This document shows, piece by piece, positions 12,564 through 25,440 of a stretch of 64,000 nucleotides of DNA. The first letter of the stretch is position 1, and each line of letters begins with the position of its first letter. Below the pieces are notes generated by a model, which saw only the letters and a program-made list of their open reading frames with translations, did not search any database and was not told where the DNA came from. This DNA comes from Onchocerca volvulus (taxonomy: Eukaryota; Nematoda; Chromadorea; Rhabditida; Onchocercidae): contig HG738137.1 in assembly GCA_000499405.2 (NCBI GenBank), positions 28,269,756 through 28,333,755 of the forward strand, written 5' to 3'. The translations under genes and the position numbers were made by a program.

Positions 12564-12632
<69 letters not shown>

Positions 12633-13900
12633 GAAGAAAACGAATTTAAAATTTTGTTGGTAAATTTTGAAAATCGATCACATAATTTAAGTTTTGACTA
12701 TTCATAATTCTGTTTCAACTTGTGCCATTTAATTTTGCATTGTATCATTTATAGCGCCAAATAAAATTGAATAAAAATTTCTGGAATAAAATTATCTATT
12801 TCCTGTTGCTGCAATTTGTGCTTCAGAAAAAAAACACATCAATGCTTAAAATTAGTCTGAATCTATTGTCTCTTGGGTAAAGTTAATCATTGATCTTTGA
12901 GTCATTGAACTAGATGATGATATGATCAGGTGATCAGATAGCAGCATCATATTACCAACTTTATATCATGTACAATAATATTTTATATCAGATATTTTAA
13001 CGTTTAAAAATATCCAAAGCAGGAAAGTTCTTTTTTTTTTTCACGACTTTCTTAAATGTTTCACCTGATTTTGAAGGGATTTCTTGTGATAAAGTAAATA
13101 GTATAAGTTTGTCGGATATTTTAATGCTACATTTGTCATTTTTATTAATATATTTTTATATATCGAAAAAGAAATAAGAGATGGAAACACCAGAAAATTT
13201 ATCTCATGTATTTGAAAAAATCAATAATACCTCGCAACTGAAATATTGAACTCAAAATCGATAATTGATATAAACTGATAAATCTAAAGACATATTACAA
13301 AAAATTTTAAATTTAATTCTAAAAAATAAATTATAGATTTATCAATCTTATAAATGGGATACCTTGGAAAGAAAATGTTTTATTTTATAAATGCATTATT
13401 AACTTACATTTGCAGCATTGCTAATTTGAAATGAAAAATATAAGAATATAATGAATATCAGGAATTCATGAGAAAAATGCTGAATTTTTTTCCAGATCTT
13501 TCTTTTGAATATTTTTTTGATCTGCCTATTGTCCAAAAAACAATGAGTAAATCTTTATTAGCGTTATAAATTTTTTCTCTTTTCTATCATCATCTATTAA
13601 TCTATCGACCGGTCAATTGTAGGTTGTTTATACGAGTACATAGTTATTAATATTTATTAATATCTAATTAATATTTAAATTAATGAGGTTGGAAAAACGG
13701 CATAATTTACTCTTATTTTGTAATTTATTTTTTTAAATTGAAATTATCCATGCAAATGTTAATTGATGTTTTGTATATTATATATTATATAGTTTGATTT
13801 GTTATGTTATGGAATAAATAATAATTTTCATTCTGATCGAAGACGAATTTCAAGATTTCTTATTAAATTATAAATTTGACAAAAACGGTCGTTTTATCAT
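11836..13900. other. Intergenic with 56-base poly(A) tract
   Basis: A run of 56 A bases lies at 12569-12624, followed by a purine-rich GAGAAAAAGAAGAAAACG. The rest is AT-rich with no coding signal. The A-run could be the tail of an old retroposon, but no element body was recognised before it. Confidence 0.5.
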
Positions 13901-13910
13901 TCTATTTCAG
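13896..13910 (+). promoter_or_regulatory. Predicted trans-splice acceptor of the Aurora gene
   Basis: TCATTCTATTTCAG ends at 13910, ten bases before ATG 13921. The open frame extends upstream to an ATG at 13876, but that lies before the acceptor and is unlikely to be used. Confidence 0.5.
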
Positions 13911-13920
13911 AAATTATTCC

Positions 13921-16581
13921 ATGGATGAACAATCAACAAGTGATGATGACAGTAATCCTCCTACTACAATTATTAAAGCACGACCAAAGATCCGTCATTG
14001 GTCATTAGATGATTTCGAAATTGGTCGACCATTAGGTAAAGGTAAATTTGGAAATGTATATTTGGCTCGAGAAATTGAATCCAGATTTGTGGTTGCCATT
14101 AAAGTTGTATACAAATCACAGTTGGAAGGAAGTAATTTGAAACGACAATTACAACGCGAAATTGAAATTCAATATCATTTGAGGTAAGTACTTCAGACTA
14201 AAATTAAGGCTTTAAGTCATTCAAGAAAATATTCATGATGCATTATTATCATATTATCAATGTTTTGGTTTTACTCGAATAACAGCAGAGATAAGCAGTA
14301 TTTGTTAATTTTTTTCAAATAATGATTTTTTAGCTTAAAATTGGTATAAATAATCTGTTGATGTAGATAAGTTTATCATGGTGTATATGTATGAATGAAT
14401 GGAAATTTTTTCTTATTCTCAATTATATCTCAAAATTGAACCAAATTCTTGAATTTAAATTCAGACATCCAAATATTCTTCGCTTATATGGTTATTTCCA
14501 TGAAGAAGATCGCGTTTATCTGGTGTTAGAATTTGCTCCCAAAGGAAATCTCCTTCAGCTTCTTCAAGTGGTATCGATGAGCCATTTGAAATTCAATCAT
14601 ATTCTATTCACATCTCGTTTATATTCTCAAATTGAAAAAATGAGAAATTTGACAGATTATTTCATAGTTATTCTGGAATTGATAATTTTATTTAAATTCC
14701 ATTTTTGTTTTATTGAAACATGAAAATTCTTACAGTTTCTCCAGATGTCTTCAGGAAATAACAATTGTACAATTATTCACATCTTAGTTAGAAAAAATTA
14801 AAAATTGAGTAAATTACTTTATAGGCGTAAATGGTGTAAATGAGGTATGATAAATGAATGAAATTGAAATTTCAATTCAGATGAAAACATTTCCACCTGA
14901 ATTGGCTGCCAAATATATGTATCAATTAGCATCAGCTATGGAATATTGTCAACAAAGGAAAGTGCTACATCGAGATCTAAAACCTGAAAATGTTTTAATC
15001 AGTGCAAAAAATGATTTGAAAATATCAGATTTCGGATGGTCAGTACATGAACCATCATCGAGGTATCGCTATAATCATCATATAGATATAATTTATTTGC
15101 TGAAAACTCTCAAACATTATTACATATAGTTAATCATATTGAGGTTTAAATTTATTAGTTTTAAAATTTTCAATTATTTTACTTTTCTCAATTCTTAGCT
15201 TTCAAATGTAACAATTTATTTCTCTTTCAAAAATACTTGTTTTTTTTTCCATGAAAAGATTTTGCAAAAGAAAAAATTTGCTTCATCCATTCAGTTATCT
15301 TAAATATCTCTTTTGCACTTTCAGTATTCAAATTTACTTTTATTATATATTACTAATGTATTTTGAAGGCATTAAAGTCACATTTGATGAAAATTATTTC
15401 AAAATATTCTTCTTTTTTTATTAGACGAAATATTGTATGTGGTACACTGGATTACTTAGCACCAGAAATGACTCCGGAAAAAACGCATGATTCCAAAGTT
15501 GATAATTGGTCGTTGGGTGTTATGCTATATGAATTCTTAGTTGGTAAACCTGCATTTGAAGCTAAGGTATATGATTAAAAATTTTCCATTTTATTCTTTC
15601 TTATCATCATGTATATGAAATCAGTCTGCCTATCTAGAACATTAGAAGATATTGATAAGTTTAATTAAGAAGTGGTAATTTGGAAGAAATTATATAGAAG
15701 TTAAAATATTTCTAAGATAAAATGACATTTTAGAAATGATTTTCAGATATTATAGCATTAAAATTATATTACTTTAAAAAATCTATGTAATTATCTTAGT
15801 TAAATCACACGCATACAATTTATCATGTTGCGTAATATAACTGTAAAATTATATTATTGATTGCAAATTTTTTTCTATCTTTGAATATTTCAGACGGCGG
15901 AACTTACACTGAACAATATTCGAAATTGTAGATATACTATACCAAACAATGTACCGGATGGTGCAAAAGATCTCATATCACGCGTTTGTTTTTCTCCATT
16001 TTTAGATTTTCTTTACGTAAATCGCACAAGCGTAAAATCTAAAAAATTTCATCGTTAATGTAATATCCAGTATTTTGATCAATTGATGAAAAATGTTGTG
16101 AATTTAAGATGCTAAGCCTAATCTTAGTATGTTCCGTTTTTATTTAAAGAAAAAGAAAAAGAGATGTTAAAAATTCAATCTTTTATACCGATAGTAAGAA
16201 GTTCGACATTTAGTAAAATAATGAATCATACTAAAAAGAAGGAAATAAGCGATTAAATCTGTAGGAGTTATCATTGTCGAAAAACTAAAAAATTGTGATA
16301 AATATGGGAACTAATTCTACACATAGAATACATAGGTATCACGTTGAATTTAGTTAAACGAAGTTCTCGAAAATTATTCTGGATATTTATTATAAAATGT
16401 AAAATTATTCTGGATATGTATTCTAAAATGATTTCTTTACTTAAAGGAATTTTTTTTTCTTGATATTCAATTAAATTTTTAGCTTCTACAAAAAGATCCT
16501 ACGAAACGTTCACCATTAGCCGACGTCTTGAAGCATCCATGGATTCAAGAGATGATTGCAAAAAATAGAACCGAAAAATGA
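13921..16581 (+). CDS. Aurora-family Ser/Thr kinase with non-canonical T-loop
   Basis: Six exons join in phase: 13921-14183, 14465-14570, 14881-15062, 15425-15566, 15894-15983 and 16483-16581 (882 nt, 293 aa). The signature [20 protein letters not shown] (27-46) is Aurora-specific, with ATP-loop GKGKFG, catalytic lysine K61 (VAIK), HRD at 153-155, DFGW at 173-176 and APE at 196-198. The close of the domain ([13 protein letters not shown], then LKHPWI) also fits. Auroras drive chromosome segregation and cytokinesis; AURKB/AIR-2 acts in the chromosomal passenger complex. The activation loop reads [14 protein letters not shown]: the position of the activating Thr (T288 in AURKA, T232 in AURKB) is Ile187 and the residue before it is Asn. 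With the donor at 14571, exons 2 and 3 join without a gap against Aurora. The N-terminus before the domain is only ~26 residues, so it is AURKB/AIR-2-like in size. Two AATAAA signals follow at 16601 and 16621. Aurora identity is very likely; which paralogue is open. Confidence 0.93.
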
Positions 16582-16600
16582 ATTGGTAATTCAAAAAGAA

Positions 16601-16626
16601 AATAAAAATTTTTGATTGAAAATAAA
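16601..16626 (+). terminator. Poly(A) signals of the Aurora gene
   Basis: AATAAA occurs at 16601-16606 and again at 16621-16626, 20 and 40 bases after the stop codon, implying a very short 3' UTR. Confidence 0.5.
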
Positions 16627-17266
16627 TAAGTTGTTGTCTGTTATATCAATCCTTCTTTACTATACTTTATCAGAATTGTTTATTTAATTCGATTCTCATA
16701 GAATATCCTAACTTCAAGCGTATAATAATTTTTTATTTGAATTTTTTTTTTTAATTTTTTAAATCTACATATTTTTTTTTTCTCCGGACTATGTATATAC
16801 ACATATAGAATCATATCAGAGAATTGAGAAGCAGAAAAAAAAAAAGAATTTTTTTCACCATATAGAAGTATCAATAAAGAGCGAATATTTGATATTTTTC
16901 TAATTCCAATCGGTATACGTATCTTTCTGATAGTAACATATTCTGATTAAAACTAAGTTAAAATATTCTACAAGAATCGAATTAATTGAACAATTTTGAC
17001 AAGTATAGCAATTGAGTTCAGCAAATTATTCATAAATTGAAATAATTGTAATACAAATAGTTATTCCAATATTATATTATTTATATTCTGCTGCGAAATG
17101 TGTATTTATTTTGTATAACTGAAGAAAAAATGAAAAAATATGGTATAATGTGAACAAAATTATGCAAATTTGTTTGTTTTTCTTTTCTTTTCAATTTTTA
17201 TGCTCACTAGAAAGTAATACACAAATATATTTATGAAAGTTATGTTGTATATTCGTTAACTATGAA
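16627..17266. other. Intergenic, AT-rich
   Basis: T- and A-runs only; no gene or clear repeat was seen. Confidence 0.4.
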
Positions 17267-17960
17267 GAAATGTATGAAAGTGAAAGATTATTTTAAGATT
17301 TATGTCATATATTTTTACAATTTAATCTGTTCAATTGTAAAATTCTAAAATAATCTATGGTAATTTAGGAATTTATTATTCATGAGCTATGAAAAGAATT
17401 ATAAAATATTACTTACCATCAACTTGCTATGCTGAAGAACTAGAAAAAACAGGAAAAAATTAGAATAAAACGAAAAAAAAGTTTAAATTTGCATATGCAC
17501 CCATATTTCTGTCATTTATTTTAGTAGATAAACATTGAATATATTTAGTTAATTTAAATAAACTTAAAATTTGCATTCGAATATTTCATTTTACAATTTA
17601 CGATTGAAAAAGAAAAAAAAAAGATTTATGATTGAAAAAAATCGTAAAATGAAATCTTCGAATATAAATTTCAAGTTTATCCAAATTAACAAATTGTGTC
17701 GAATGTTCATCTACAAAAATAGCGGAAATATGGGGTGCATATACAAATTTAAACTTTCTTTCGTTTTTTTTGAAATTTTTTCCTGCTTTTCCTAGTTCTT
17801 CAGCATAGCAAATTGATGATAATATTTTATAACTTTTCATAGCTCATAAATAATTTAAATTCCAAAGTTACCATTCATCATTTGAGAATTTTACAGTTCA
17901 ATAGATCAAATTGTAAAAATATATGACATGAATCTTAACTTTTCACTTCATATAATTTTC
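17267..17960. repeat. Large imperfect foldback (inverted repeat)
   Basis: The left arm (about 17267-17609) and right arm (about 17615-17960) are reverse complements with scattered mismatches and almost no spacer. Matching landmarks include CTATGCTGAAGAACTAG near 17430 against CTAGTTCTTCAGCATAG near 17794, GAGCTATGAAAAG against CTTTTCATAGCTC, and ATGTCATATATTTTTACAA against TTGTAAAAATATATGACAT. A further direct partial copy of the left arm lies at about 17992-18090. No coding capacity was found, so a foldback MITE-like element or a hairpin RNA source is possible. Confidence 0.8.
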
Positions 17961-17991
17961 ATATGAAAGCTTGAATTTATAATACATACAA

Positions 17992-18090
17992 TCATATTTC
18001 TGCCACTTATTTTTGTAGATAAAAATTCCATATATTTTGTTAATTTATATAAACTTAAATTTTAAATAAAGTTTGAAAATTTCATTTTAC
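17992..18090 (+). repeat. Partial direct copy of the foldback left arm
   Basis: The order ATATTTCTGCCACTTATTTT, GTAGATAAA, TTAATTTATATAAACTTAAA and ATTTCATTTTAC parallels 17500-17597 in the left arm, with substitutions. It suggests the foldback unit occurs more than twice. Confidence 0.6.
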
Positions 18091-18129
18091 GCCTTTTTTC
18101 CTTTTTTTTTTGTTTTTATCAATCGTAAT

Positions 18130-18360
18130 TAATAAGATAATAATGACGATATTCAAGATATTTGAATCAATTAGTAGGGAAATAATGATAATATCTGTGA
18201 TATTTTAATCATATTAGTAGGAAGATAATGATAATTTATGATGTTTTAATCATATTAATAAAAAATTAATTGACAATAAAAAGATAATTCTTAATATTCC
18301 AACTATATTGATAAGAAATGGTAATATTCATGTTATTTTAATCATATTATCATGGAGATA
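18130..18360. repeat. Diverged ~45-bp tandem repeat
   Basis: Four to five degenerate units contain GATAATGATAATAT and GATATTTTAATCATATTAGTA, with the last units much diverged. Confidence 0.6.
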
Positions 18361-18630
18361 AGAATCCTATTCGTTGCAAATTTTTGTTTTCCACTGTATT
18401 TTAGATATTTCATTTTATAAATAATGATTTGATTCCAATTATAATAGTACTATAAATAGTATCAAAAATGTTGTATATGGAATTTTTTCTTGAATCATTA
18501 CGAACCGAAAAGCTTATTATTTAGAGAATTATTATTTTCGATAGGATAAGATAAGATATTTTAATTATCATTTCTTTTTTTTTCCTTCAATTAAAATATT
18601 TTCTTTCATTTTCTATGCTTAATTTCAAGT

Positions 18631-18900
18631 ATGCATATATATATATAATAATTCTCTATATATATATATATATATAATAATATATATATATATATATATG
18701 CATATCATAAAAAAAAAATTTTATATATCATTTTGAACGATAAATTTTTAAAATTTCCTATGAATCGTTTTGAATGATAGGTTTTTGAAATTTTATACAT
18801 ATTATAATTGTATATATATATATATATATACCTATCATTTTGAATGATAATTTTTTGAAATTTTGTATATATCATTTTGAATAAGGAAATTTCCTAAATT
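18631..18900. repeat. TA microsatellites and short interspersed repeat
   Basis: Two TA tracts (18631-18706 and about 18810-18830) surround three to four copies of a ~35-bp unit with TCATTTTGAATGATA and TTTTTGAAATTTT. The first TA tract starts and ends in TATGCATA, making it palindromic and able to form a cruciform. Confidence 0.7.
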
Positions 18901-20369
18901 AAATTTTTTTTTTTTTTTGGAAAAGGAAGTAAAAAAAAAAGAAGAATACTGTTATTTCATTTCAAATTCATTTAACTTATTCAAATTTTTTCTTTTGTAT
19001 AAACCGTTATAAGAATTAAGCATAGGCAAATTATTTCCGCTCAATTTTCTGCTTCTTTATTGGTTATGTATCATTTTCGGAAGAAAAGAAAAATAAAAAG
19101 TTTGATTGTGCAAAAAAGATGATGAAAAAAAAGAATCTTTTCTTTCCTTTCTCTTTTTTCCCTCCCTTCGTTATTCTACATCTCAAAAATTATCCATTTT
19201 CCATCTCCTTTTTCTTCTTTTTTTTTCGAAAAATTTTGAATGATTGGATTTTAAAAAAGAAAAGAAACCAATTGATATGTTGGTATTATTCTTTCTATTT
19301 TTTTTTTTTTTTTTACCGTATATGAGTGGGCCCTTCTCATCTCCAAGGTTTTCCTATCTTTTTCTTCTTTTTTTTTTTTTTGTCAATCCTTAAAACTTTT
19401 CTTTGATCTTTTTATGAAAACCGGCTCAATTATCAGATGATGATGATGATAGCGAAATGAATAATTTAAGATTGAGATGAGAAGTTCAAAGGACTTCTTT
19501 GTCAAAAATAAAATAATTATGTATACGAATTTAAATTTTTCAAAATACTTTTGTTACCATATTTGATAAATGATGAATGTATTTCGGAACTTTAAAAAGG
19601 ATTCCTAAAAATTGTTAATGAAGAATTTTTTTTTTCAAAAATTTAAATAATTTGATATATAATTAGCAATAAAATAGATTCGTTATCTAAAGCGAAATAA
19701 TTAATTTGAAAAATAATTGCAATAAATAGATTCATTATCTGATATGATGATAAAAAAAAAAAACAGAAAAAAAAAGGAAAAAAAATACAGTGATTGATAA
19801 AATTATCAAGTGGAAAAGTATTAAAGTGATAATATGCTGATAATTTAAAAATTTTTCTGTTTTTTCAATTCAGACAGTAAATTGCTGTTAAAATGCCTTA
19901 TGAAATGGCAAATATTGCTAGGGAAAAAGAAATTATTTATTGATTTCAACAATTATTTTTAATTTTAATGAAATATTAATCAGCAAAAAAAAAAAAAAAT
20001 ACAGCGATGCCTCGATTTAATATTACGACTATTTTATTTTTTCCTTTTATCTAAAATATTTTAAAAATATCAGCCTTAATTGTTAGAAACATAAAAATCA
20101 ATCAATAGTTTCATTAAATTTAAATAATTTCATTAATACATCTTTATTTATAAAATATTATTAAACGTAATCAAATAAGCATATTAGCAATAAACTGCAA
20201 TATGAAATGAAATATTATTTGTAATTTTATGTATAAAATGCGAATTGAATTTAACAATAGATATATTGTAAAAAGAACTGAATTCAATTTGAAAATTGCT
20301 AAAAAAATTGTGAGCCAAAATTGAAAATTTAATTAAATTTTGAAATTGAGAGTTTTCAATAGACAAGAT
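18901..20369. other. Gene desert, homopolymer-rich
   Basis: T-rich and A-rich runs dominate, with a short ATG/GAT repeat near 19436. Apparent reading frames here are low-complexity Phe/Lys strings and are not genes. Confidence 0.5.
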
Positions 20370-20535
20370 ATTTTTTTCTAGCAATTTTAATTTTAAAATT
20401 TTTAACAATTTAGAATTTTTTGAAGCAATTTTAATTAATTTATTAGCAATTTTATCTGAATTTCTAGAACTTTTTAAAGCAATTTAATTAATTCATTGGC
20501 AATTTTAATTGAATTTCAAGAATATATATTTGCAA
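20370..20535. repeat. Diverged ~60-bp tandem repeat
   Basis: About three units contain AGCAATTTTAATTAATT, ATTAGCAATTTTA and GAATTTCTAGAA with substitutions. Confidence 0.6.
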
Positions 20536-21009
20536 TAATTTTTGCTAAATTTACAGTTTTTGAAATCATTTATTTTATATAAAAATGGAAATATTCTGGC
20601 TTAAATTAAAACTTGTTTGTTTTCAAATTAAATGAGCTTACAAATCAGAATCAGTCGACTGATAAACTTGTATATATATTTTTTCTTTTATTTGGACGGA
20701 ACAATTGAATTCAGTTTGAAAAATAATGATATCTTTCTTCTCTCCAGTTTTCCATTTCCATGAACATCTGTTATTCATAATTTAATCCCATCAATTTCAG
20801 TTTCGCTTCTTGTTTTTCCGGATTGGACATCCGGTTGTATGCCGGAAATGACTCTATGCAAGATTATCCATACTTAAAATTATAATTACAAGAAAAAAAA
20901 GTAAATTCAATATTATATTATCATTTTTTCACAAAATTTAGTCATTTTATTTACGTTTCAATAATTTCTTTATTTAACAATTTAAGCAATTTCTTCAAAA
21001 ACAATAAAA

Positions 21010-21085
21010 TGTTCCAAAAGTATTTCGCATACAATAAGGTATTTATCATACAATAAGAGCACATTCTTCATACAATAAGATGCCG
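21010..21085 (+). repeat. Short repeat CATACAATAAG
   Basis: Three copies of CATACAATAAG lie within 75 bases, each preceded by a variable AT-rich spacer. Confidence 0.6.
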
Positions 21086-21250
21086 AAATATTTTCTCACA
21101 ATGTTTGAATCGATTATTCGATTTCACCACACACATACACACACAAAAAAAAAACTTCCAAAAAAAAACTTTGATTTTTTTTTCCCTTCGTATTCAGAAT
21201 TTATTCTTATTGTTTAGCTAACTTTTTAAAAAACTTTTCTCTTCCTTTTC

Positions 21251-21282
21251 TCCCTCCCTCTCTCTCTCTCTCTCTCTCTCCT
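21251..21282. repeat. CT microsatellite
   Basis: About 11 CT dinucleotides follow CCCTCCC. A poly(A) run of 25 bases lies at 21808-21832, further along the same desert. Confidence 0.9.
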
Positions 21283-22619
21283 TCTTTCTTTTGCATATTC
21301 AATGAATTTTTCGTTTTTATCAAAAAATAAAAATGATCTTGTCAACTTGACAAAGGAAGAAAGAAATTGAGGTGAAGAGATAATTAACAATTCAACAGAG
21401 ACATTTTTTTTTTTTTGCTTTTCAAAAAATACTTAAAATATTTGTCAGATTTTTTAAATATTTAGAATATTTGTGATCTATCAGAATAAGTTTGCTTTTT
21501 AAGGAGAAATTTTTGGTTGATTTTGAAATAATAACACAGAATTTAATTTTAAATAATGCAAAAAAGTAATCAATAATATAAAGTGAAAGATTGGAAATAG
21601 TTTACAGTAACAATGAAAAATCTCTAAATCTCTAAATTATTCTTTATCCTTTGAATTAATAGAAATGCTTTATAAAAATTAGATATTTTAATATTTCGAT
21701 TATCATTCATGATTACAAATTGCAAATAATCAGATTTCAATTACTTAAAGAATACTAATTTCAAATATTTTTTTTGTTGACTTAAACTTTAAATCCCTAT
21801 TCTATTCAAAAAAAAAAAAAAAAAAAAAAAAATGAAAATAAGTTACAATTCAAACTATATCAAAAAATCAAGAAAATTGGTTTAAAGAAAGATAGAAATA
21901 ATGAAAGAAATATTAAAAAGGTTGAATATTACTTCAGAAATTTACCTTAAATTTTAATTTAAAACATGATTTAGTCATCAAATTGTTTAATTAAACCATA
22001 TTAATCAAAAAATCTTTGATCAAGTAAAATAATTAAATATATAAAAAAGATAAAATACCAACACTTTAGATACAATTGCAAAATATTGTAAAATTAATTT
22101 TTTTGCAAAAAAAAAAGTTTAGCTAAGAATTTAATTTTATAACTTGAAATGATCAGAAAACAAGAATTAATTTCAGCAAAATCAATAATTATGTCAAACT
22201 GAAGATCAAAGAATTTTTTTACATCATTTCATTGCTAATTGTAAGATTGTATAATTAAATCTAAACCTAAATTAAATCCAAATCATGTGTAATTATTTAT
22301 TAAGTCATTATTTCTTTATATCATATTCACCTATTTAATTATCTATTGAAATTCTGTTGAAATTTCCTGATAATATGTAATGCTTAACTACGAATTTTAT
22401 TCGATAACTGAAAAAAAAAGCAAAATGATACTTAAAAAAATAGGAAAAAAGAAGGATAAAATATCAGCTTATTTAAAAGATTTTCAATTTCATTTATTTA
22501 TGAAGAAATAAACAGAAATTTTTTCTTTTTTTACAAAAAAAAAAAAATTATTTATTTATTTTTCTGTTGTGCTGCTATTTGTTAAAATTTTATTTTCATT
22601 CTTTTCTTATTTCCATTTT

Positions 22620-22795
22620 TAAAATTTATTCAAAATTCTTTCTTTTTTTTGCTTTTATCCTATTCTTATTGCTTTTTTTCAAAATTTATCCAAAATCATC
22701 TTTTTTATTTTTATTTTATTTACATTTTTGAAATTTATCCAAAAAATTATGTTTTATTTTTGTTCTTTTTCTTGTTCCCTTTTTCTGAAATTTTT
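22620..22795. repeat. Diverged ~60-bp T-rich tandem repeat
   Basis: Three units share AAATTTATCCAAAA followed by a T-rich block. The flanks from 21283 to 24480 otherwise hold no gene that could be supported. Confidence 0.55.
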
Positions 22796-24480
22796 GTTGA
22801 TTTGATAAAATAAAATGAGAAATAATTTGAATAATAATAATAGTACAGAATAATTAATTATTGTTTACATGGAATGAATTATTTTGTTTACGATTACAAG
22901 TTATTTTGATTTAAGAAGAAGCTTTTGGCTTTAGTAAAATTAGATGTATATTATTATTATTAGTAGTAGTAAGCAACATGTGTGTTGATTATAGATGTAT
23001 TCTCAATAATCGTATTACCAATTCTTAAATTTAATTCGATCCAATTGTCAATTGCTTCGTCGTCGATCATTGCGATTATTACTACTACTGGTTGAGCAAA
23101 TAATAATTTTCAAGTACCGTCATATTTACAATTCCTTTTTAGCCAACTAATTATTCATTTATTTGAAAAATGATTTGAAATTTTGAAAGAAATTTAAAAA
23201 TTTGAAAGGGCTTCTTTTCAAATGCAAAATGAAATCAATGAAATAATTCATCGGATAACATTTCAAATGATGATAATCTTCTAAAATCACTAATTTTCGA
23301 CAATTAAACATTATTACTTTTGGCTTATTTTTTTCTTCCATTTAGAGAAAAAAAAAGATTTCCATAATTTAAAAGAAGAATAAAAAAAAGCAAAGATTAC
23401 AGTTCAGCTTCAAAATTCTTATTTTATAACTATGGTTAAATTATATAATTAAATTAAGATTTTTTATATTTATTAATCTTTCAATTTCTCTGCAATGTTT
23501 CAAATTTTACTTCTATTTTTTTGCTTTTATTTTACAAATTTAATTTTTTAAACAATTTCAAAATTATACTTATATTTTTTCAAATATAAAAACAATCTAT
23601 GAGATAATTTGTTGTTCTAAAATATAAATTTAGAAATTCCCTAAAAGTAAAAAACAAGAAATTTCCATCAACAAATAATATGATTTTTGAGTTATTCGAT
23701 GGAAAGAAATATCGATGATATCCATTGATGAAAGAGATGAGTGACCTTATCTTAACAAATCTTTACACCATCATAAATTTTTACAACACTTTGGGAAATG
23801 GGAAATTTCGTTAAATCAAAGATAACATTGATCTTTTAACCTTTTTTTATAAGATCAAATTACTGAAAAAAAAAAGAACCATAATTGTTATACACATATA
23901 TTTATTGACTTATATTAATTTCGAAACAGGACAAAATGAAAAGATTATATTAGCTTTGCATATTTTTTTGTTTTACAGTTAGGGAAGATTAAAAAATCAA
24001 TCCATATATTTGTTAATCATTTTTGAAATTTGAAAATTTTTGCGATTTCATAAAATTTAAATTTTTCCAAATACTGCTATTATTTCATTTTTTTTTTTTT
24101 TGTTTTGGTATAATTTTAAATACTTCAATAATTTTTCATTATCATGATATAATTTCTGATATTAATTGCTGATCCAAATAAAATTAAAAGATTATAGTAG
24201 TTTGACATACTTTTTAATTCAATTTCTAATCTTTCCCTTTGATAAATCATTGTAATCAAATGAATGATAGGCAGAATAATAGGTAATATAGATATAATTT
24301 CCAAGTAAATGATTAATTTTGTCAATTTCAAAAACTTTTAAAAAGTAAAAAAAGTTCTTTCCTCTTTTTTTAAAAGAGGAAATTTTTCTTCTTTTATTCA
24401 TTAAAACTAATAATAAATAAAAGAAGAAAAACTTCACTTTTTTTAAAATTTCATTTATTTGTTTTTGTATTTTATGCATG

Positions 24481-24503
24481 GGAGAGAGAGAGAGAGAGAG
24501 TGA
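24481..24503. repeat. GA microsatellite
   Basis: About ten GA units form a simple repeat. Confidence 0.9.
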
Positions 24504-24829
24504 GAAAGAAAAGGTAAAAAAGTTCGAAGAGAAAAATTAGGATATTTGCAACAAATTTAGTATGATTTAGTTTGTTGATCTATGTATATGAAGGTAATTT
24601 GATCTAATCTGCAAACGATATATGTGAAGTGGTACCATGGAATGGTTATATCGGTGAGAAAGTGGTACTAAAAGAGGTACCATTACATACTGCTACTTAT
24701 GTTTAACAACATAATTACCACTCACTAATTTGGGACATAGTAGTAATCTAATATGAAAACAGTTGAGCAATTAATGATTAGAAATTATTCGTTAAATTTG
24801 ATACATTATAAGAGAAATAGCTAATTAAT

Positions 24830-25440
24830 TAATTGTGGTCTCTCAGAAGATTAGCTTATTGATTGGTAGCACTCTAAGAACAAGAAAACTTATTGATTGA
24901 ACCGATCAATAAACTATTCTAGGCGCAGGATAAACATTGCAAAATAACAGTTAAAATAGACGAAATTTAAGTACAAGAGAAAATAATGGTACCTAAAATG
25001 TACAACTTAAAAAGATGCAAAGTGAACTAAAATTAATAACCAAAAGCATCATGAAATGAAAATAAGATTCAAAATAAGCGATAATTTATTGATCAGTCTT
25101 AATTCTGAAAAGATGGTTTATCGATTGATGGTAACTCTAAAGATGACAAATTATTGATTGATGATAATTCTAAGGCGACAACTTATTGACGATAGTTCTC
25201 AAAAGATAGCTTATTGATGGCTCGATTAACTCTGAAAAGCTAAATCATTGATGATAACTACTTAAAAGATAACTTATTGACAACTTATTAATCGATCTTA
25301 ACTTTGAAAAAATAATTTGTTGAATTGGAACTTCTAAAAAAACCACTCATTAATTGACTGTAACTCTCAGAAAATAACTGTTGATAGATGGTGAATTTAT
25401 GAAGATAGCTTATTGATAGTATAGTTTTGAGAGATTGCTA
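24830..25440 (+). repeat. Degenerate minisatellite, ~30-36 bp unit
   Basis: More than a dozen diverged units follow a consensus close to AGATAACTTATTGATTGATG then GTAACTCTGAA. Examples are AGCTTATTGATTGGTAG, GACAACTTATTGACGATAG, AGATAGCTTATTGATGGCTC and AGATAGCTTATTGATAG. Units differ by substitution and short indels, indicating an old array. Confidence 0.75.

Noticed and set aside
12569..12624. Retroposon poly(A) tail
   Set aside because: No element body, internal promoter or target-site duplication was seen next to the A-run, so a simple homopolymer is the safer call.
13876..13920. Upstream ATG of the Aurora frame
   Set aside because: It lies before the TTTCAG acceptor at 13910, and the extra residues are not Aurora-like.
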